A stretch of 64,000 nucleotides of DNA from CAWCTD01 sp963798455 (lineage in GTDB: Bacteria > Acidobacteriota > Terriglobia > Bryobacterales > Bryobacteraceae): positions 2,356,001-2,420,000 of the forward strand of contig CAWCTD010000003.1 in the NCBI GenBank assembly GCA_963798455.1, read 5' to 3'. Below, one piece after another: positions 26,660 through 34,907 of the stretch. A program made the translations under genes and the position numbers. Numbering within the stretch: the first letter of the stretch is position 1; each line of letters starts with the position of its first letter. The notes under the pieces were generated by a model. The model searched no databases. It was given only the letters and a program-made list of their open reading frames with translations, and was not told the DNA's origin.

Positions 26660-27524
26660 ATGTTCAGGATTCTTCAGAAGACATTCCGGACCGGCATCGT
26701 GACGGCGGGCTACCCGAAGAGCCCGGCGCGAGTTTCGGAGCACTTTCGCGGCCGCCCCGAATTCGACCTCGAGGGCTGGCTGGACGCCCGGCCCGCGGCC
26801 GAGGCGTGTCCGACCGAAGCGATTGCGGTGTACGATCACGAGGCGTCGCGGCAGGTCACGGTCGACTACGGCCGCTGCGTCTTTTGCGGCCAATGCGCCG
26901 CCGTCTCAGCCGGTGAGGCGGTACGCGTGACCCAGGAGTTTGCACTCGCGACGACGCGACCGGAACAAGCTCATCTTCACCGCGGACTATGCCCTGAAGC
27001 CCAATGGCAGCCACAGCCGGTTGACGGCAACCAGCCGTTCGGGACCCACAGGCACGGCGGACGCCGAGGCGGCCGGGCTGAAGCTGAGCGGGACCATCCG
27101 GAGAGTGCTGGGCCGTTCGCTGGCGATACGCGAAGTCGACGCGGGATCCTGCAACGGCTGCGAACTGGAGATCGTCGCACTCAACAACCCCGTTCACGAC
27201 ATCGAGCGCTTCGGCATTCACTTCGTGGCCTCCCCACGTCATGCAGACATGCTTCTGGTGACCGGCCCCGTCACCAGAAACATGGAACTGGCGTTGCGCA
27301 AGACGTACGACGCCACGCCGGAACCGCGGCTGGTTGTCGCCGTCGGCGCTTGCGGCATCAGCGGCGGCATCTTCGGCACGAACTACGCCACGCGGGGCGG
27401 CGTGGATCGAGTGATTCCGGTCGACGTCTACATCCCCGGCTGCCCGCCGCGGCCCGAAGCGCTGCTGCACGGAATCCTGTTGGCATTGGGGCGGCTGGCA
27501 TCCCCAGAGGAGCGCGTTACGTAA
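26660..27524 (+). CDS. hyfI: fused ferredoxin-like HyfH + HyfI/NuoB-like small subunit (frameshifted once)
   Basis: Begins 3 nt after hyfG. The N-terminal 90 residues are ferredoxin-like, with one complete set of four cysteines (ACPTEAI plus CVFCGQC); the cysteines for a second cluster are replaced (WLDARPAAEACP). A break near 26952 (GACCGGAAC for GACGGAAC) leads into the NuoB/HycG-like domain: DAGSCNGCELEIVALNNP, VAVGACGISGGIFG and IPGCPPRPEALLHGIL, giving the N2-type proximal [4Fe-4S] ligands. In hyf systems these are often two genes; here they are one of about 287 residues. It would feed electrons to the large subunit. Confidence 0.84.
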
Positions 27525-27641
27525 GGTCCTGCTTACGCGGTCGCTGCTGCGGCGGCGATGGAGGAAGCCGGGTGTATACTGGGAGCCGGCCAGGATGCTC
27601 AAATGGGAATCCCGGCTTAGCTGTGTTCCTTTGAGACCACC

Positions 27642-29267
27642 ATGAAACCACTGAACCGAAGCACTGTCTTCACCTTCGCGATTCTGCTGGCCGCCTGTCT
27701 CGCCGGAGGGGCGTTCGCCGCCGATCGCGTCAAGACCGCCAACGGCATCCTCGAGTCGACTGCCGAACCGAACTCGGGCGTTCGCAGCTTCAAGGGGATT
27801 CCGTTTGCCCAGCCTCCCGTCGGCGATCTGCGCTGGAGAGAGCCGCAACCGGTGAAGAACTGGGCGGGTGTGCGCAATGCCGACCAGTTCGGCCCGCGCT
27901 GCATGCAGCGTACCTCGCCGACGGCCGACTATTGGTTTCGCAGCAACGGAATGAGCGAGGATTGCCTCTACCTGAACGTGTGGACGCCGGCCAAGCCGGG
28001 CAGGGAGCGGCTGCCAGTGCTGGTCTACATCTTCGGAGGCGGGTTTCAGAACGGTGACGGCTCCGAGCCGCGCTACGACGGCGCGAGCATGGCCGGCAAG
28101 GGGATCGTCGCCGTTTCGGTGAATTACCGCACGAACATCTTCGGATTCTTCTCCCATCCGGAACTGACCAAGGAATCCCCCCACCACGCCTCCGGCAACT
28201 ACGGACTGCTGGATCAGTACGCGGCATTGCTCTGGGTGCGGCGGAACATCGCGGCGTTTGGAGGCGATCCCAAGAGGGTGACGATCGCCGGCGAGTCGGC
28301 CGGTTCGATCTCCGTCAGCGCGCAGATGGCTTCTCCGCTGTCCAAGAGCCTGTTCGCGGGCGCCATAGGGGAAAGCGGCGCGTTGATCTCGACGCTGCCA
28401 CCGCGTCCTCTGGCCGATACCGAGCAGGATGGGGCCAAGTTCGCCGCCGGCGTGGGTGCGAATTCGCTGGCTGCTCTGCGTGCCATGACGGCGGAGCAGA
28501 TCCAGGAAGCCGCGTCGAAAGGCCCCGCCATGCGGTTTAGCGCCAACCTTGACGGCTACTTCTTGTCGAAAACGCTGGCCTCCATCTTCGAAGCCGGCGA
28601 GCAGGCCAAGGTTCCTCTGCTGGCCGGTTCGAACTCGGAGGAGCAGGGCGCGCGGTCGGTGCTGGGGACCAGCGAACCGACGCCCGAGAACTTCGCGAAC
28701 GCCGTCCGCAAGCTGTACGGGGAAAACGCAGGCGAAGTGCTGAAGGTCTACTCGGCTTCCACGCCCGAAGAGGTGTTGCAGGCCGCCACGGACCTCGCCA
28801 GCGCCCGGTTCATCTCACACAGCACCTGGAAGTGGACGGAGCTGCAAATGAAGACCGGCGGGAAGCCGGTTTACAGGTACTACTACACGCGCATTCGGCC
28901 TGCCTTCCTGGGGACGCCGGGGCAAGCACCGGTGAATGCCGGCGCTCCGGCAGCGGGAAGGGGTGGTCCCAGCACACCGCGCGGGGCGGTGCACTCCGCC
29001 GAGATTCAGTACGCCATGGGCAACCTTCCCCTGGACAAGAGGTATGCTTGGGAGCCCGCGGACTACAAGGTCTCCGAAATCGTGCAGAGCTACTTCGTGA
29101 ATTTCATCAAGACCGGAGATCCAAACGGTTCAGGTTTACCGAACTGGCCGGCCTATAGCACCGAGACCAACTATCAACGCATGCGCCTGGACGTGGAGCC
29201 GCGCGCCGAACCGGAACCGCAGCGTGCCCGCTACCTGGCGTTGGACCAGACGTACGCGAGGCCGTGA
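27642..29267 (+). CDS. exported type B carboxylesterase
   Basis: A 541-residue protein with a signal peptide (hydrophobic run ending AGGAFA) and an alpha/beta-hydrolase fold of the carboxylesterase B family. Visible features: FKGIPFAQPPVGDLRWREPQ, EDCLYLNVWTP, oxyanion-hole region VYIFGGGFQNG, nucleophile Ser in TIAGESAGSISVS, acidic residue region in LLAGSNSEEQGA, and a His-containing segment RGAVHSAEIQYAMGN. Hydrolyses carboxylic esters; native substrate unknown. A TATACT -10-like hexamer lies at 27575-27580. Not obviously linked to the upstream complex, and free of frame breaks. Confidence 0.92.
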   Translation: MKPLNRSTVFTFAILLAACLAGGAFAADRVKTANGILESTAEPNSGVRSFKGIPFAQPPVGDLRWREPQPVKNWAGVRNADQFGPRCMQRTSPTADYWFRSNGMSEDCLYLNVWTPAKPGRERLPVLVYIFGGGFQNGDGSEPRYDGASMAGKGIVAVSVNYRTNIFGFFSHPELTKESPHHASGNYGLLDQYAALLWVRRNIAAFGGDPKRVTIAGESAGSISVSAQMASPLSKSLFAGAIGESGALISTLPPRPLADTEQDGAKFAAGVGANSLAALRAMTAEQIQEAASKGPAMRFSANLDGYFLSKTLASIFEAGEQAKVPLLAGSNSEEQGARSVLGTSEPTPENFANAVRKLYGENAGEVLKVYSASTPEEVLQAATDLASARFISHSTWKWTELQMKTGGKPVYRYYYTRIRPAFLGTPGQAPVNAGAPAAGRGGPSTPRGAVHSAEIQYAMGNLPLDKRYAWEPADYKVSEIVQSYFVNFIKTGDPNGSGLPNWPAYSTETNYQRMRLDVEPRAEPEPQRARYLALDQTYARP

Positions 29268-29514
29268 GCGGGAGGCACTAATCGTCGATCTTGCCGACGG
29301 TCGGACCATCACTGTGCCGCTGGCTTGGTTCCCGCGCCTGGCGCACGGGACACCGGCGGAACGAGCCCATTGGCGTCTCATCGGCGGCGGGGTAGGAATC
29401 CACTGGCCGGATCTGGACGAAGATATCAGTGTGGAGAGCCTCTTGGCGGGCCGGAGGTCCGGCGAGACCCATCAGTCCCTCCGGCGCTGGCTTCAGGCGC
29501 GAAAGGCCGGCTAA
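29224..29514 (+). CDS. DUF2442 domain protein, start uncertain
   Basis: A short protein whose recognisable part is ALIVDLADGRTITVPLAWFPRL followed by RAHWRLIGGGVGIHWPDLDEDISVESLLAGR, the hallmark of DUF2442. DUF2442 proteins are often the partner of DUF4160 proteins in toxin-antitoxin-like pairs, but no DUF4160 gene is next to it here. The only in-frame start is GTG 29224, inside the esterase 3' end; family members usually have about 10 more N-terminal residues of different sequence, so the 5' end may be truncated or in another frame. Confidence 0.7.
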   Translation: MPATWRWTRRTRGREREALIVDLADGRTITVPLAWFPRLAHGTPAERAHWRLIGGGVGIHWPDLDEDISVESLLAGRRSGETHQSLRRWLQARKAG

Positions 29515-29535
29515 CCTGGCGCCACGGGCCGCTCC

Positions 29536-30351
29536 TCACGCGCCCGCCGCGGGGGCGGGCGGCTCCAGTTTGCCTGCGCGGTAGGCGCGGAGGTAGGCGC
29601 CGCAGTACTCGTCGCGGCCGAGGAGGGCTTCGGCGGCGGCGACGTTGGCCATGAGCTGGCGGTCGCAGGGGTCCACGATGGCGGTGTCGAGGCCGTTCGC
29701 CAGCAGCAGCACGAGGAAGGTCTGGTTGAGCAGCTTTCGCACCGGCAAGCCGAACGAGACGTTGCTCAGCCCCACGCTGGTGTGCGCCTCCGGGTAACGC
29801 GCCACGATCTGGCCGACGGCCTCGGCCACCGAGCGCCCGTGCGCCGAGCCGGTGCTGACGGGAAGCACGCAGGTATCAACGTAGATGTCATCGAGCGCCA
29901 GGCCCTCCGCCGTCAGGCGGTCCACCAGCCTGCATCCCACCGCCACGCGGTCGTCCACGCCGCTGGGGGGCCCCGAAGCGCCCATCGAAAGCGCGACCAC
30001 CTTCGTGTTGAACTCCTTGACCAGCGGCAGCACGGCCGTGAAGCGCGCCTCTTCGCCGGTGATGGAGTTGATCAGCGCGCGCCCCTTGACCAGAGGGAGC
30101 GCGGCTCGCAGGGCCTCCGGGTCCGAGCTGTCCAGGCACAACGGCAGGTCCACCGTCTCCTGCACCACGTTCACCAGCCACGCCAGGCACGCGACCTCCT
30201 GGCCGGCCACGCCGCCGTTCACGTCGAGCATATCGGCGCCCGCGTCCCTCTGCTTGACCGCGATCTCTTTGATGTAGCCCGCGTCCCGGGCCACCACCGC
30301 CTCGCGGACGCGCTTGCGCGTGCTGTTGATGAGTTCACCTATGATAAACAT
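29536..30351 (-). CDS. pterin-binding methyltetrahydrofolate:corrinoid methyltransferase
   Basis: Start ATG 30351 (SD AGGA 6-9 nt upstream), overlapping the MTHFR gene end by 17 nt. The 271-residue protein is a TIM barrel of the pterin-binding family: MFIIGELINSTRKRV, DAGADMLDVNGGV with the pterin-binding Asp/Asn, LCLDSSDPEALRAAL, LINSITGEEARF, and VGLSNVSFGLPVRKLLNQTFL. It matches the MetH folate domain and AcsE/MtgA-like enzymes, which move the methyl group between CH3-THF and a corrinoid protein. With the corrinoid and homocysteine-methyltransferase genes nearby it likely supplies the folate half of a dispersed methionine synthase. Confidence 0.88.
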   Translation of the reverse strand: MFIIGELINSTRKRVREAVVARDAGYIKEIAVKQRDAGADMLDVNGGVAGQEVACLAWLVNVVQETVDLPLCLDSSDPEALRAALPLVKGRALINSITGEEARFTAVLPLVKEFNTKVVALSMGASGPPSGVDDRVAVGCRLVDRLTAEGLALDDIYVDTCVLPVSTGSAHGRSVAEAVGQIVARYPEAHTSVGLSNVSFGLPVRKLLNQTFLVLLLANGLDTAIVDPCDRQLMANVAAAEALLGRDEYCGAYLRAYRAGKLEPPAPAAGA

Positions 30352-31861
30352 GCTTTTCCTGTCTCTTGGCAAGATTGTCGAGGCCGGCGAATCGGTTGGC
30401 CAGCGCGTTGGTGCGGTCCAGGCTCCAATCCCTGGGAGGCACGACGATGCGCGCGAACCGCCTGGGATCTTCTCCCGCCGCGAGCGTCGCCAGATAGACC
30501 TGGTTCCAGATGCAGGGCTGCTCGGGGCGCGCCTCGCAGGTTCCGTCCGTGCGGGAGCCGCCGCACGGCCCGTTGCGCAGCTCCTTGTAGCACCAGCGCA
30601 TGGAGCAGCCCGCGTAACTCAGGCAGTCCTGTATGCAGTCGCCGCAGCTCATGCACCCCAGCGTCGCCTTCCGATAAAGAGACGACGGCGCGAGCAAGGC
30701 CTCCCACAAGCCGCGCCGTTCGGATTTCAGGCGCGACGCGAAGAAGTGCGCCACCGGGGAATCCGGGGCGATGAGAAGGTCGTGCGCCCTCCGCGATAAG
30801 TTCTGCTTGAAGGTTGGACGGGGCCGGACCCTTGCAGCCTGGTACTCGCCCGCCGGGTCGCTCAGCCCATCCGTGCCCGGGGGCAGCAGGTAGAACTCGT
30901 CCGGGTACTCGAATACGAGTTCGTCGATCCTTGTGCGCCAGCCGCTGCCGATGGCGCCGGCGCGATCCAGGATGGTAAGAAAGTCGCGATGCGTCAGGCC
31001 GAAGCCTCCGATGTGCGCTCCGGCAAAACCCAGACCCCTCACCGCGGCGACCATGAGGGCGGCGCGCTCCAGCCGCTGCGGCTTCTTCTCCGTCTCCAGC
31101 CGCCGGATGAACTCGTCCGGCGCCACGCACCCCGCCAGCTCCCCGGAGCGCATCATGCGGGCGATGGTGGCCGTGGAAACGTAGACGTTGGCCAGCACGG
31201 GGATATGGCCGAGCCCTTCGCGCTGCATGTACCGGCGCAGCTCGTGCAGCTTGCGCAGGTTGAATCCCACCTGGGTGATGAGGAACCGCGCCCCGGCGGC
31301 GGCCTTCAGCTCCATCTTGTAGAGCTGCATCATCAGGTCGGGTTCCCGGACCTTGAACGGGTTGACTACCGCGCCCGGGAAGAAATCGTAGGGCGTGGTC
31401 TGCACCGTTCTTGTGCCCAGGCTGTAGCTCAGCCCCGCGCTTATGGCCTCGATCAGCAGGAGGATCAGCACCGAGTCCAGATCGTGCACCGGCTTGCCCT
31501 TGCCGGCGAAGCCGTCCTTCTGCGCGTCGCCAGTCAGCGCCAGCACGTTCTCCACTTCCATCCTCGCCAGGGCGTGCAGGCGGCCTTCGAGAAACGAACG
31601 GTTCCCGTCTTTTCCCGTGAGATGAGCGATGGGCGTCAGGCCGCGTTCGCGGATGAAGAGGGCGAAGGCCTCGGGCGGCAGAGCCGGGTTGCCGCCCGGC
31701 AGGTCGGTGATGCTCACGATGCGGACCCCGGTGGGTTCGGCGGACGCCTCCTTGACGAAGGTCTCCGCTTCGGTGACCGCGTGATCCCGGCCCAATACCA
31801 GCTCCGCGGTCGCGAGGAACTCGCCACGGGCGAAGGCCGACTTGAGGAAGTTCTCCGGCAT
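30335..31861 (-). CDS. metF: methylenetetrahydrofolate reductase with Cys-rich C-terminal domain
   Basis: A 508-residue protein. Residues 1-300 are a MetF-like FAD barrel (FLATAELVLGRD, ITDLPGGNPALPP, AHLTGKDGNR, ENVLALTGD). The C-terminal about 130 residues form the MTHFR_C-type Cys-rich domain: GCMSCGDCIQDCLSYAGC, MRWCYKELRNGPCGGS, GTCEARPEQPCIW. In acetogens and some other bacteria this domain occurs as a partner (MetV) of MetF and is thought to help electron delivery; here it is fused. It reduces CH2-THF to CH3-THF for the downstream methyltransferase. It is divergent from the corrinoid gene across a 65-nt region containing a palindrome. Confidence 0.9.
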   Translation of the reverse strand: MPENFLKSAFARGEFLATAELVLGRDHAVTEAETFVKEASAEPTGVRIVSITDLPGGNPALPPEAFALFIRERGLTPIAHLTGKDGNRSFLEGRLHALARMEVENVLALTGDAQKDGFAGKGKPVHDLDSVLILLLIEAISAGLSYSLGTRTVQTTPYDFFPGAVVNPFKVREPDLMMQLYKMELKAAAGARFLITQVGFNLRKLHELRRYMQREGLGHIPVLANVYVSTATIARMMRSGELAGCVAPDEFIRRLETEKKPQRLERAALMVAAVRGLGFAGAHIGGFGLTHRDFLTILDRAGAIGSGWRTRIDELVFEYPDEFYLLPPGTDGLSDPAGEYQAARVRPRPTFKQNLSRRAHDLLIAPDSPVAHFFASRLKSERRGLWEALLAPSSLYRKATLGCMSCGDCIQDCLSYAGCSMRWCYKELRNGPCGGSRTDGTCEARPEQPCIWNQVYLATLAAGEDPRRFARIVVPPRDWSLDRTNALANRFAGLDNLAKRQEKHVYHR

Positions 31862-31870
31862 GACCCCGAG

Positions 31871-31912
31871 CGTATCATCATAGCGCGGATGGGGGATGCG
31901 CCTTTTGATACG
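31871..31912. promoter_or_regulatory. bipartite inverted repeat in the divergent metF/corrinoid promoter
   Basis: CGTATCA (31871-31877) and TGATACG (31906-31912) form a perfect 7-bp inverted repeat; inside it GCGC/GCGC forms a second short pair. It occupies most of the 65 nt between the divergent metF-like and corrinoid-protein genes, so it could be an operator for both transcripts or an RNA hairpin. No S-adenosylmethionine or cobalamin riboswitch consensus was recognised. Confidence 0.35.
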
Positions 31913-31926
31913 ATGGAGGGACTCCC

Positions 31927-32562
31927 ATGGCTGACTTGACGGCGTTACACAAATCGATTCTGAACGGCGACCTGAAAGGCGCGGTGGCCGCGACTAAAGA
32001 GGCCCTGGCGGAACAGACCGACCCGCTGGAGCTGGTCACCAGCTACATGGTGCCGGCGATGGACGAAGTGGGCCGGCGCTTCGAGTGCGAAGAGTACTTC
32101 GTGCCCGAGCTGCTGCTCTCCGCGCGCGCCATGAAAGGCTCGCTGGAGCTGATCCGCCCGCTGCTGGTGGCCAGCGGCGCCGAGCCCGCGGGCCGCGTGG
32201 TGATCGGAACGGTCAAGGGCGACCTGCACGACATCGGCAAGAACCTGGTCTCCTCCATGCTCGAAGGCGGCGGCTTCGAGGTGATCGACCTTGGGTCGGA
32301 TGTGGCGCCCGAGAAGTTCGCTCAAGCGGCGAAGGAGCGGGGCGCGAACATCGTGTGCCTCTCGGCGCTGCTGACGGTGACCATGCCTGGCATGAAGACG
32401 ACCATACAGGCGCTGAAGGACGCGGGCGTGCGCGAGCGCATCAAGGTGCTGGTCGGAGGAGCGCCGGTCACGCAGCAGTATGCCGACGAAATCGGCGCCG
32501 ACGGCTACGGACCGAACGCGACGGTTGCGGTCCAGTTAGCGCGGCGGCTTGTGCGCCCATGA
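31927..32562 (+). CDS. corrinoid (B12-binding) methyltransferase carrier protein
   Basis: A 211-residue protein starting at ATG 31927 with GGAGGG upstream. Residues 1-80 are the helical cap domain (B12-binding_2) with SYMVPAMDEVGRRFECEEYFVPELL; residues 85-210 are the Rossmann cobalamin domain with GTVKGDLHDIGKNLV, the DxHxxG base-off ligand motif, then LSALLTVTMPGMK and VLVGGAPVTQQYADEIGADGY. Such MtaC/MtbC-like proteins carry a methyl-Co(III) corrinoid between two methyltransferases. The stop overlaps the homocysteine methyltransferase ATG by 4 nt, implying stoichiometric coupled translation. Confidence 0.94.
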   Translation: MADLTALHKSILNGDLKGAVAATKEALAEQTDPLELVTSYMVPAMDEVGRRFECEEYFVPELLLSARAMKGSLELIRPLLVASGAEPAGRVVIGTVKGDLHDIGKNLVSSMLEGGGFEVIDLGSDVAPEKFAQAAKERGANIVCLSALLTVTMPGMKTTIQALKDAGVRERIKVLVGGAPVTQQYADEIGADGYGPNATVAVQLARRLVRP

Positions 32563-33431
32563 CGGACCTGATCCAGCGGTTGATATCGGAGGCTCCTATT
32601 GTCACCGATGGCGCCTGGGGCAGCCAGTTTCTGGCGGCGGGGCTCGATCCTGGCGAGATGGGGGACGCCTGGAACATCAGCCACCCGGAGCGCGTCGAGG
32701 CGGTCCCGCGCGCTTACGTGGAGGCCGGCAGCCGCATTATCCTGACCAATACTTTCCGCTCGAACCGCGTCACGCTGGAGGCGCACGGGCTTGGCGGGAA
32801 GATCCGGGAGATCAACCGGGCCGGCGTCGAGATCTCGCGCCGCGCGGCCGGGGGGCGGGCCTTGGTCTTCGCCTCGATCGGCCCGGTGGGGAAGCTGCTG
32901 GCCATGGGAGAAATCGCACGCGAAGAACTGCTCGCCGTCTATCTGGAACAGGTCGAGATCCTGGCGTCGGCGGGAGCGGACGCCATCGTCATCGAGACCA
33001 TGGCGGACCTGGAAGAAGCGAAGGTCGCCGTCGAGGCCTCGCGCGGGGCTGGCTTGCCCGTGGTGGCCTGCATGGTCTTCGACACCGGGAAAAACAAGGA
33101 CCGAACCATGATGGGCGTCACGCCCGAACAAGCGGCCGCGGGGCTGACCGAAGCCGGGGCGGACGTCATCGGAACCAACTGCGGGCAGGGAATCAGGGGA
33201 CTCATCCCGGTCTGCCGGCGCCTCCGCGCCGCCACGGACCGGCCGCTGTGGATCAAGCCGAACGCCGGCCTCCCGGAGCTGATCGACGGACGGACGGTTT
33301 ACCGAACGGACCCCGCCGAGTTCGCGGGCGACGTGCCCGCTCTGGTCGAAGCGGGCGCCAGCTTCGTGGGCGGCTGCTGTGGCACTACGCCGGACTTCAT
33401 CCGGGCCGTGGCCTGTAAGATTCGGGCCTGA
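32559..33431 (+). CDS. homocysteine S-methyltransferase (MetH N-domain type)
   Basis: Starts at ATG 32559, overlapping the corrinoid gene by 4 nt; 290 residues. The barrel shows TDGAWGSQFLAAGLDPGEM, NTFRSNRVTLEAHGL, IETMADLEEAK, IGTNCGQGI (first zinc Cys) and VGGCCGTTPDFIRA (the Cys-Cys pair), which together form the Cys3 Zn site that activates homocysteine. It transfers the methyl group from the corrinoid protein to homocysteine, giving methionine. Corresponds to the Hcy-binding domain of MetH as a stand-alone subunit. No MetH activation domain is present in the cluster. Confidence 0.92.
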   Translation: MTDLIQRLISEAPIVTDGAWGSQFLAAGLDPGEMGDAWNISHPERVEAVPRAYVEAGSRIILTNTFRSNRVTLEAHGLGGKIREINRAGVEISRRAAGGRALVFASIGPVGKLLAMGEIAREELLAVYLEQVEILASAGADAIVIETMADLEEAKVAVEASRGAGLPVVACMVFDTGKNKDRTMMGVTPEQAAAGLTEAGADVIGTNCGQGIRGLIPVCRRLRAATDRPLWIKPNAGLPELIDGRTVYRTDPAEFAGDVPALVEAGASFVGGCCGTTPDFIRAVACKIRA

Positions 33432-33519
33432 GCGGCACGCTTTTCCGGCCAACGGCGCCGTTTTTCGCGTATACTATAGCCAACTGGGAATCAGCCTACA
33501 CCATTCAGAGGAGAGCACT

Positions 33520-34896
33520 ATGCCCGCAGTATCTGTAGATGAGCTTCGAACACGACTTCGCGGGGAAGTCATCCAGCCCGGTGACCCCGCTTATGAATCC
33601 GCCCGCAAGGTCTACAACGCGATGATCGACAAGCGGCCTCGTCTCATCGTAAAGTGCACCGACGTGGCTGACGTGATCCAGACGGTGCTGTTCGCCCGCA
33701 ACACTGGGATGCTCGTCGCGGTCCGGGGCGGCGGCCACAACGCCGGAGGCCTGGGGGTCTGCGACGACGGCCTGGTCATCGACCTGTCGCGGATGCGGGG
33801 CAGACACGTCGATCCCATAGCCCGCACCATGCGCGTGGAAGGCGGATGCACCTGGGGCGACGTGGATCACGCCGGGCACGCCTTCGGCATGACGGTGCCG
33901 TCCGGTATCATCTCCACCACGGGCGTCGCGGGACTGACGCTCGGAGGCGGCATCGGGCACCTGACCCGCAAGTACGGTCTCACCATCGACAACCTGCTCG
34001 CGGTGGACATGGTGCTGGCCGACGGCAGCTTCGTCACGGCCAGGGCCGATCACAACCAGGATCTGTTCTGGGCGGTGCGAGGCGGGGGCGGAAACTTCGG
34101 CGTTGTGACGTCGTTCCTATTCCGGCTCCAGCCGTTCAAGATCGTTCAGGCGGGCCCGACCTTTTGGCCGCTTGAACAAGCCGCCGACGTGCTTCGGTGT
34201 TACAGCCAGTTCATCACCGCCGCGCCCGACGACGTTAGCGGTTTCTTTGCCTTCCTCACGGTTCCGCCCGCGCCCATGTTTCCGGAGCATCTGCACATGA
34301 AGAAGGTCTGCGGAGTCGTGTGGTGCCACAGCGGATCCGAGGAAGCGGCCGGCAAGGCGCTCAGGCCGATGCGGCAGTTTGGCAAGCCAGTGCTGGACGC
34401 GGTAGGCCCGATGCCTTTTCCCGTTGTTCAGAGCCTGTTCGACGGCCTTTACCCGCCTGGCCTCCAATGGTACTGGAAAGCCGACTTCGTGAAGCAACTG
34501 AGCCAGAAGGCCATCGAACGCCACGTCGAGCATGGTTCCAGACTTCCCACCATGCACTCCACGATGCACCTCTATCCTATCGATGGGGCCGCTGGTCGCG
34601 TCGCAAAGGATGACACGGCTTTCCATTTCCGGGATGCGAAGTGGGCCGAAGTGATCGTAGGCGTGGACCCCGACCCGGCCAACAAGGACAAGATCACGGC
34701 TTGGGCCAAGGAGTATTGGGAAGCGCTCCACCCATACTCGGAGGATGGCGCTTACGTCAACTTCATGATGGAGGAAGGCCAGGACCGCGTCAAAGCCACT
34801 TATGGCCCTAACTACACGCGCCTGGCCGCCATCAAGAAGAAGTACGATCCGACAAACTTCTTCCGCGTGAATCAGAACATCCAGCCCGAGGCCTGA
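33520..34896 (+). CDS. FAD-linked oxidoreductase with BBE domain
   Basis: Start ATG 33520, with GAGGAGAG just upstream and a TATACT -10-like hexamer at 33470-33475. The 458-residue protein is a PCMH/VAO-type flavoenzyme: VAVRGGGHNAGGLGVCDDGLVIDLS with the His expected for 8-alpha covalent FAD, GLTLGGGIGHLTRKYGLTIDNL, and the C-terminal berberine-bridge segment NFFRVNQNIQP. The usual second (6-S-cysteinyl) Cys of bicovalent members is absent (GGGIGHL instead of a Cys-containing loop). No signal peptide, so cytosolic; substrate unknown, often sugars or secondary metabolites. Confidence 0.9.
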   Translation: MPAVSVDELRTRLRGEVIQPGDPAYESARKVYNAMIDKRPRLIVKCTDVADVIQTVLFARNTGMLVAVRGGGHNAGGLGVCDDGLVIDLSRMRGRHVDPIARTMRVEGGCTWGDVDHAGHAFGMTVPSGIISTTGVAGLTLGGGIGHLTRKYGLTIDNLLAVDMVLADGSFVTARADHNQDLFWAVRGGGGNFGVVTSFLFRLQPFKIVQAGPTFWPLEQAADVLRCYSQFITAAPDDVSGFFAFLTVPPAPMFPEHLHMKKVCGVVWCHSGSEEAAGKALRPMRQFGKPVLDAVGPMPFPVVQSLFDGLYPPGLQWYWKADFVKQLSQKAIERHVEHGSRLPTMHSTMHLYPIDGAAGRVAKDDTAFHFRDAKWAEVIVGVDPDPANKDKITAWAKEYWEALHPYSEDGAYVNFMMEEGQDRVKATYGPNYTRLAAIKKKYDPTNFFRVNQNIQPEA

Positions 34897-34907
34897 GGCG
34901 CGCCGGG

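Noticed and set aside
31862..31926. SAM or cobalamin riboswitch before the corrinoid/metF genes
   Set aside because: The spacer is only 65 nt and lacks both consensus cores; only a palindrome is visible.
32085..32558. In-frame N-terminal extension of the homocysteine methyltransferase
   Set aside because: The extension is the shadow of the corrinoid gene; homology starts at ATG 32559, which overlaps the corrinoid stop by 4 nt as in coupled genes.
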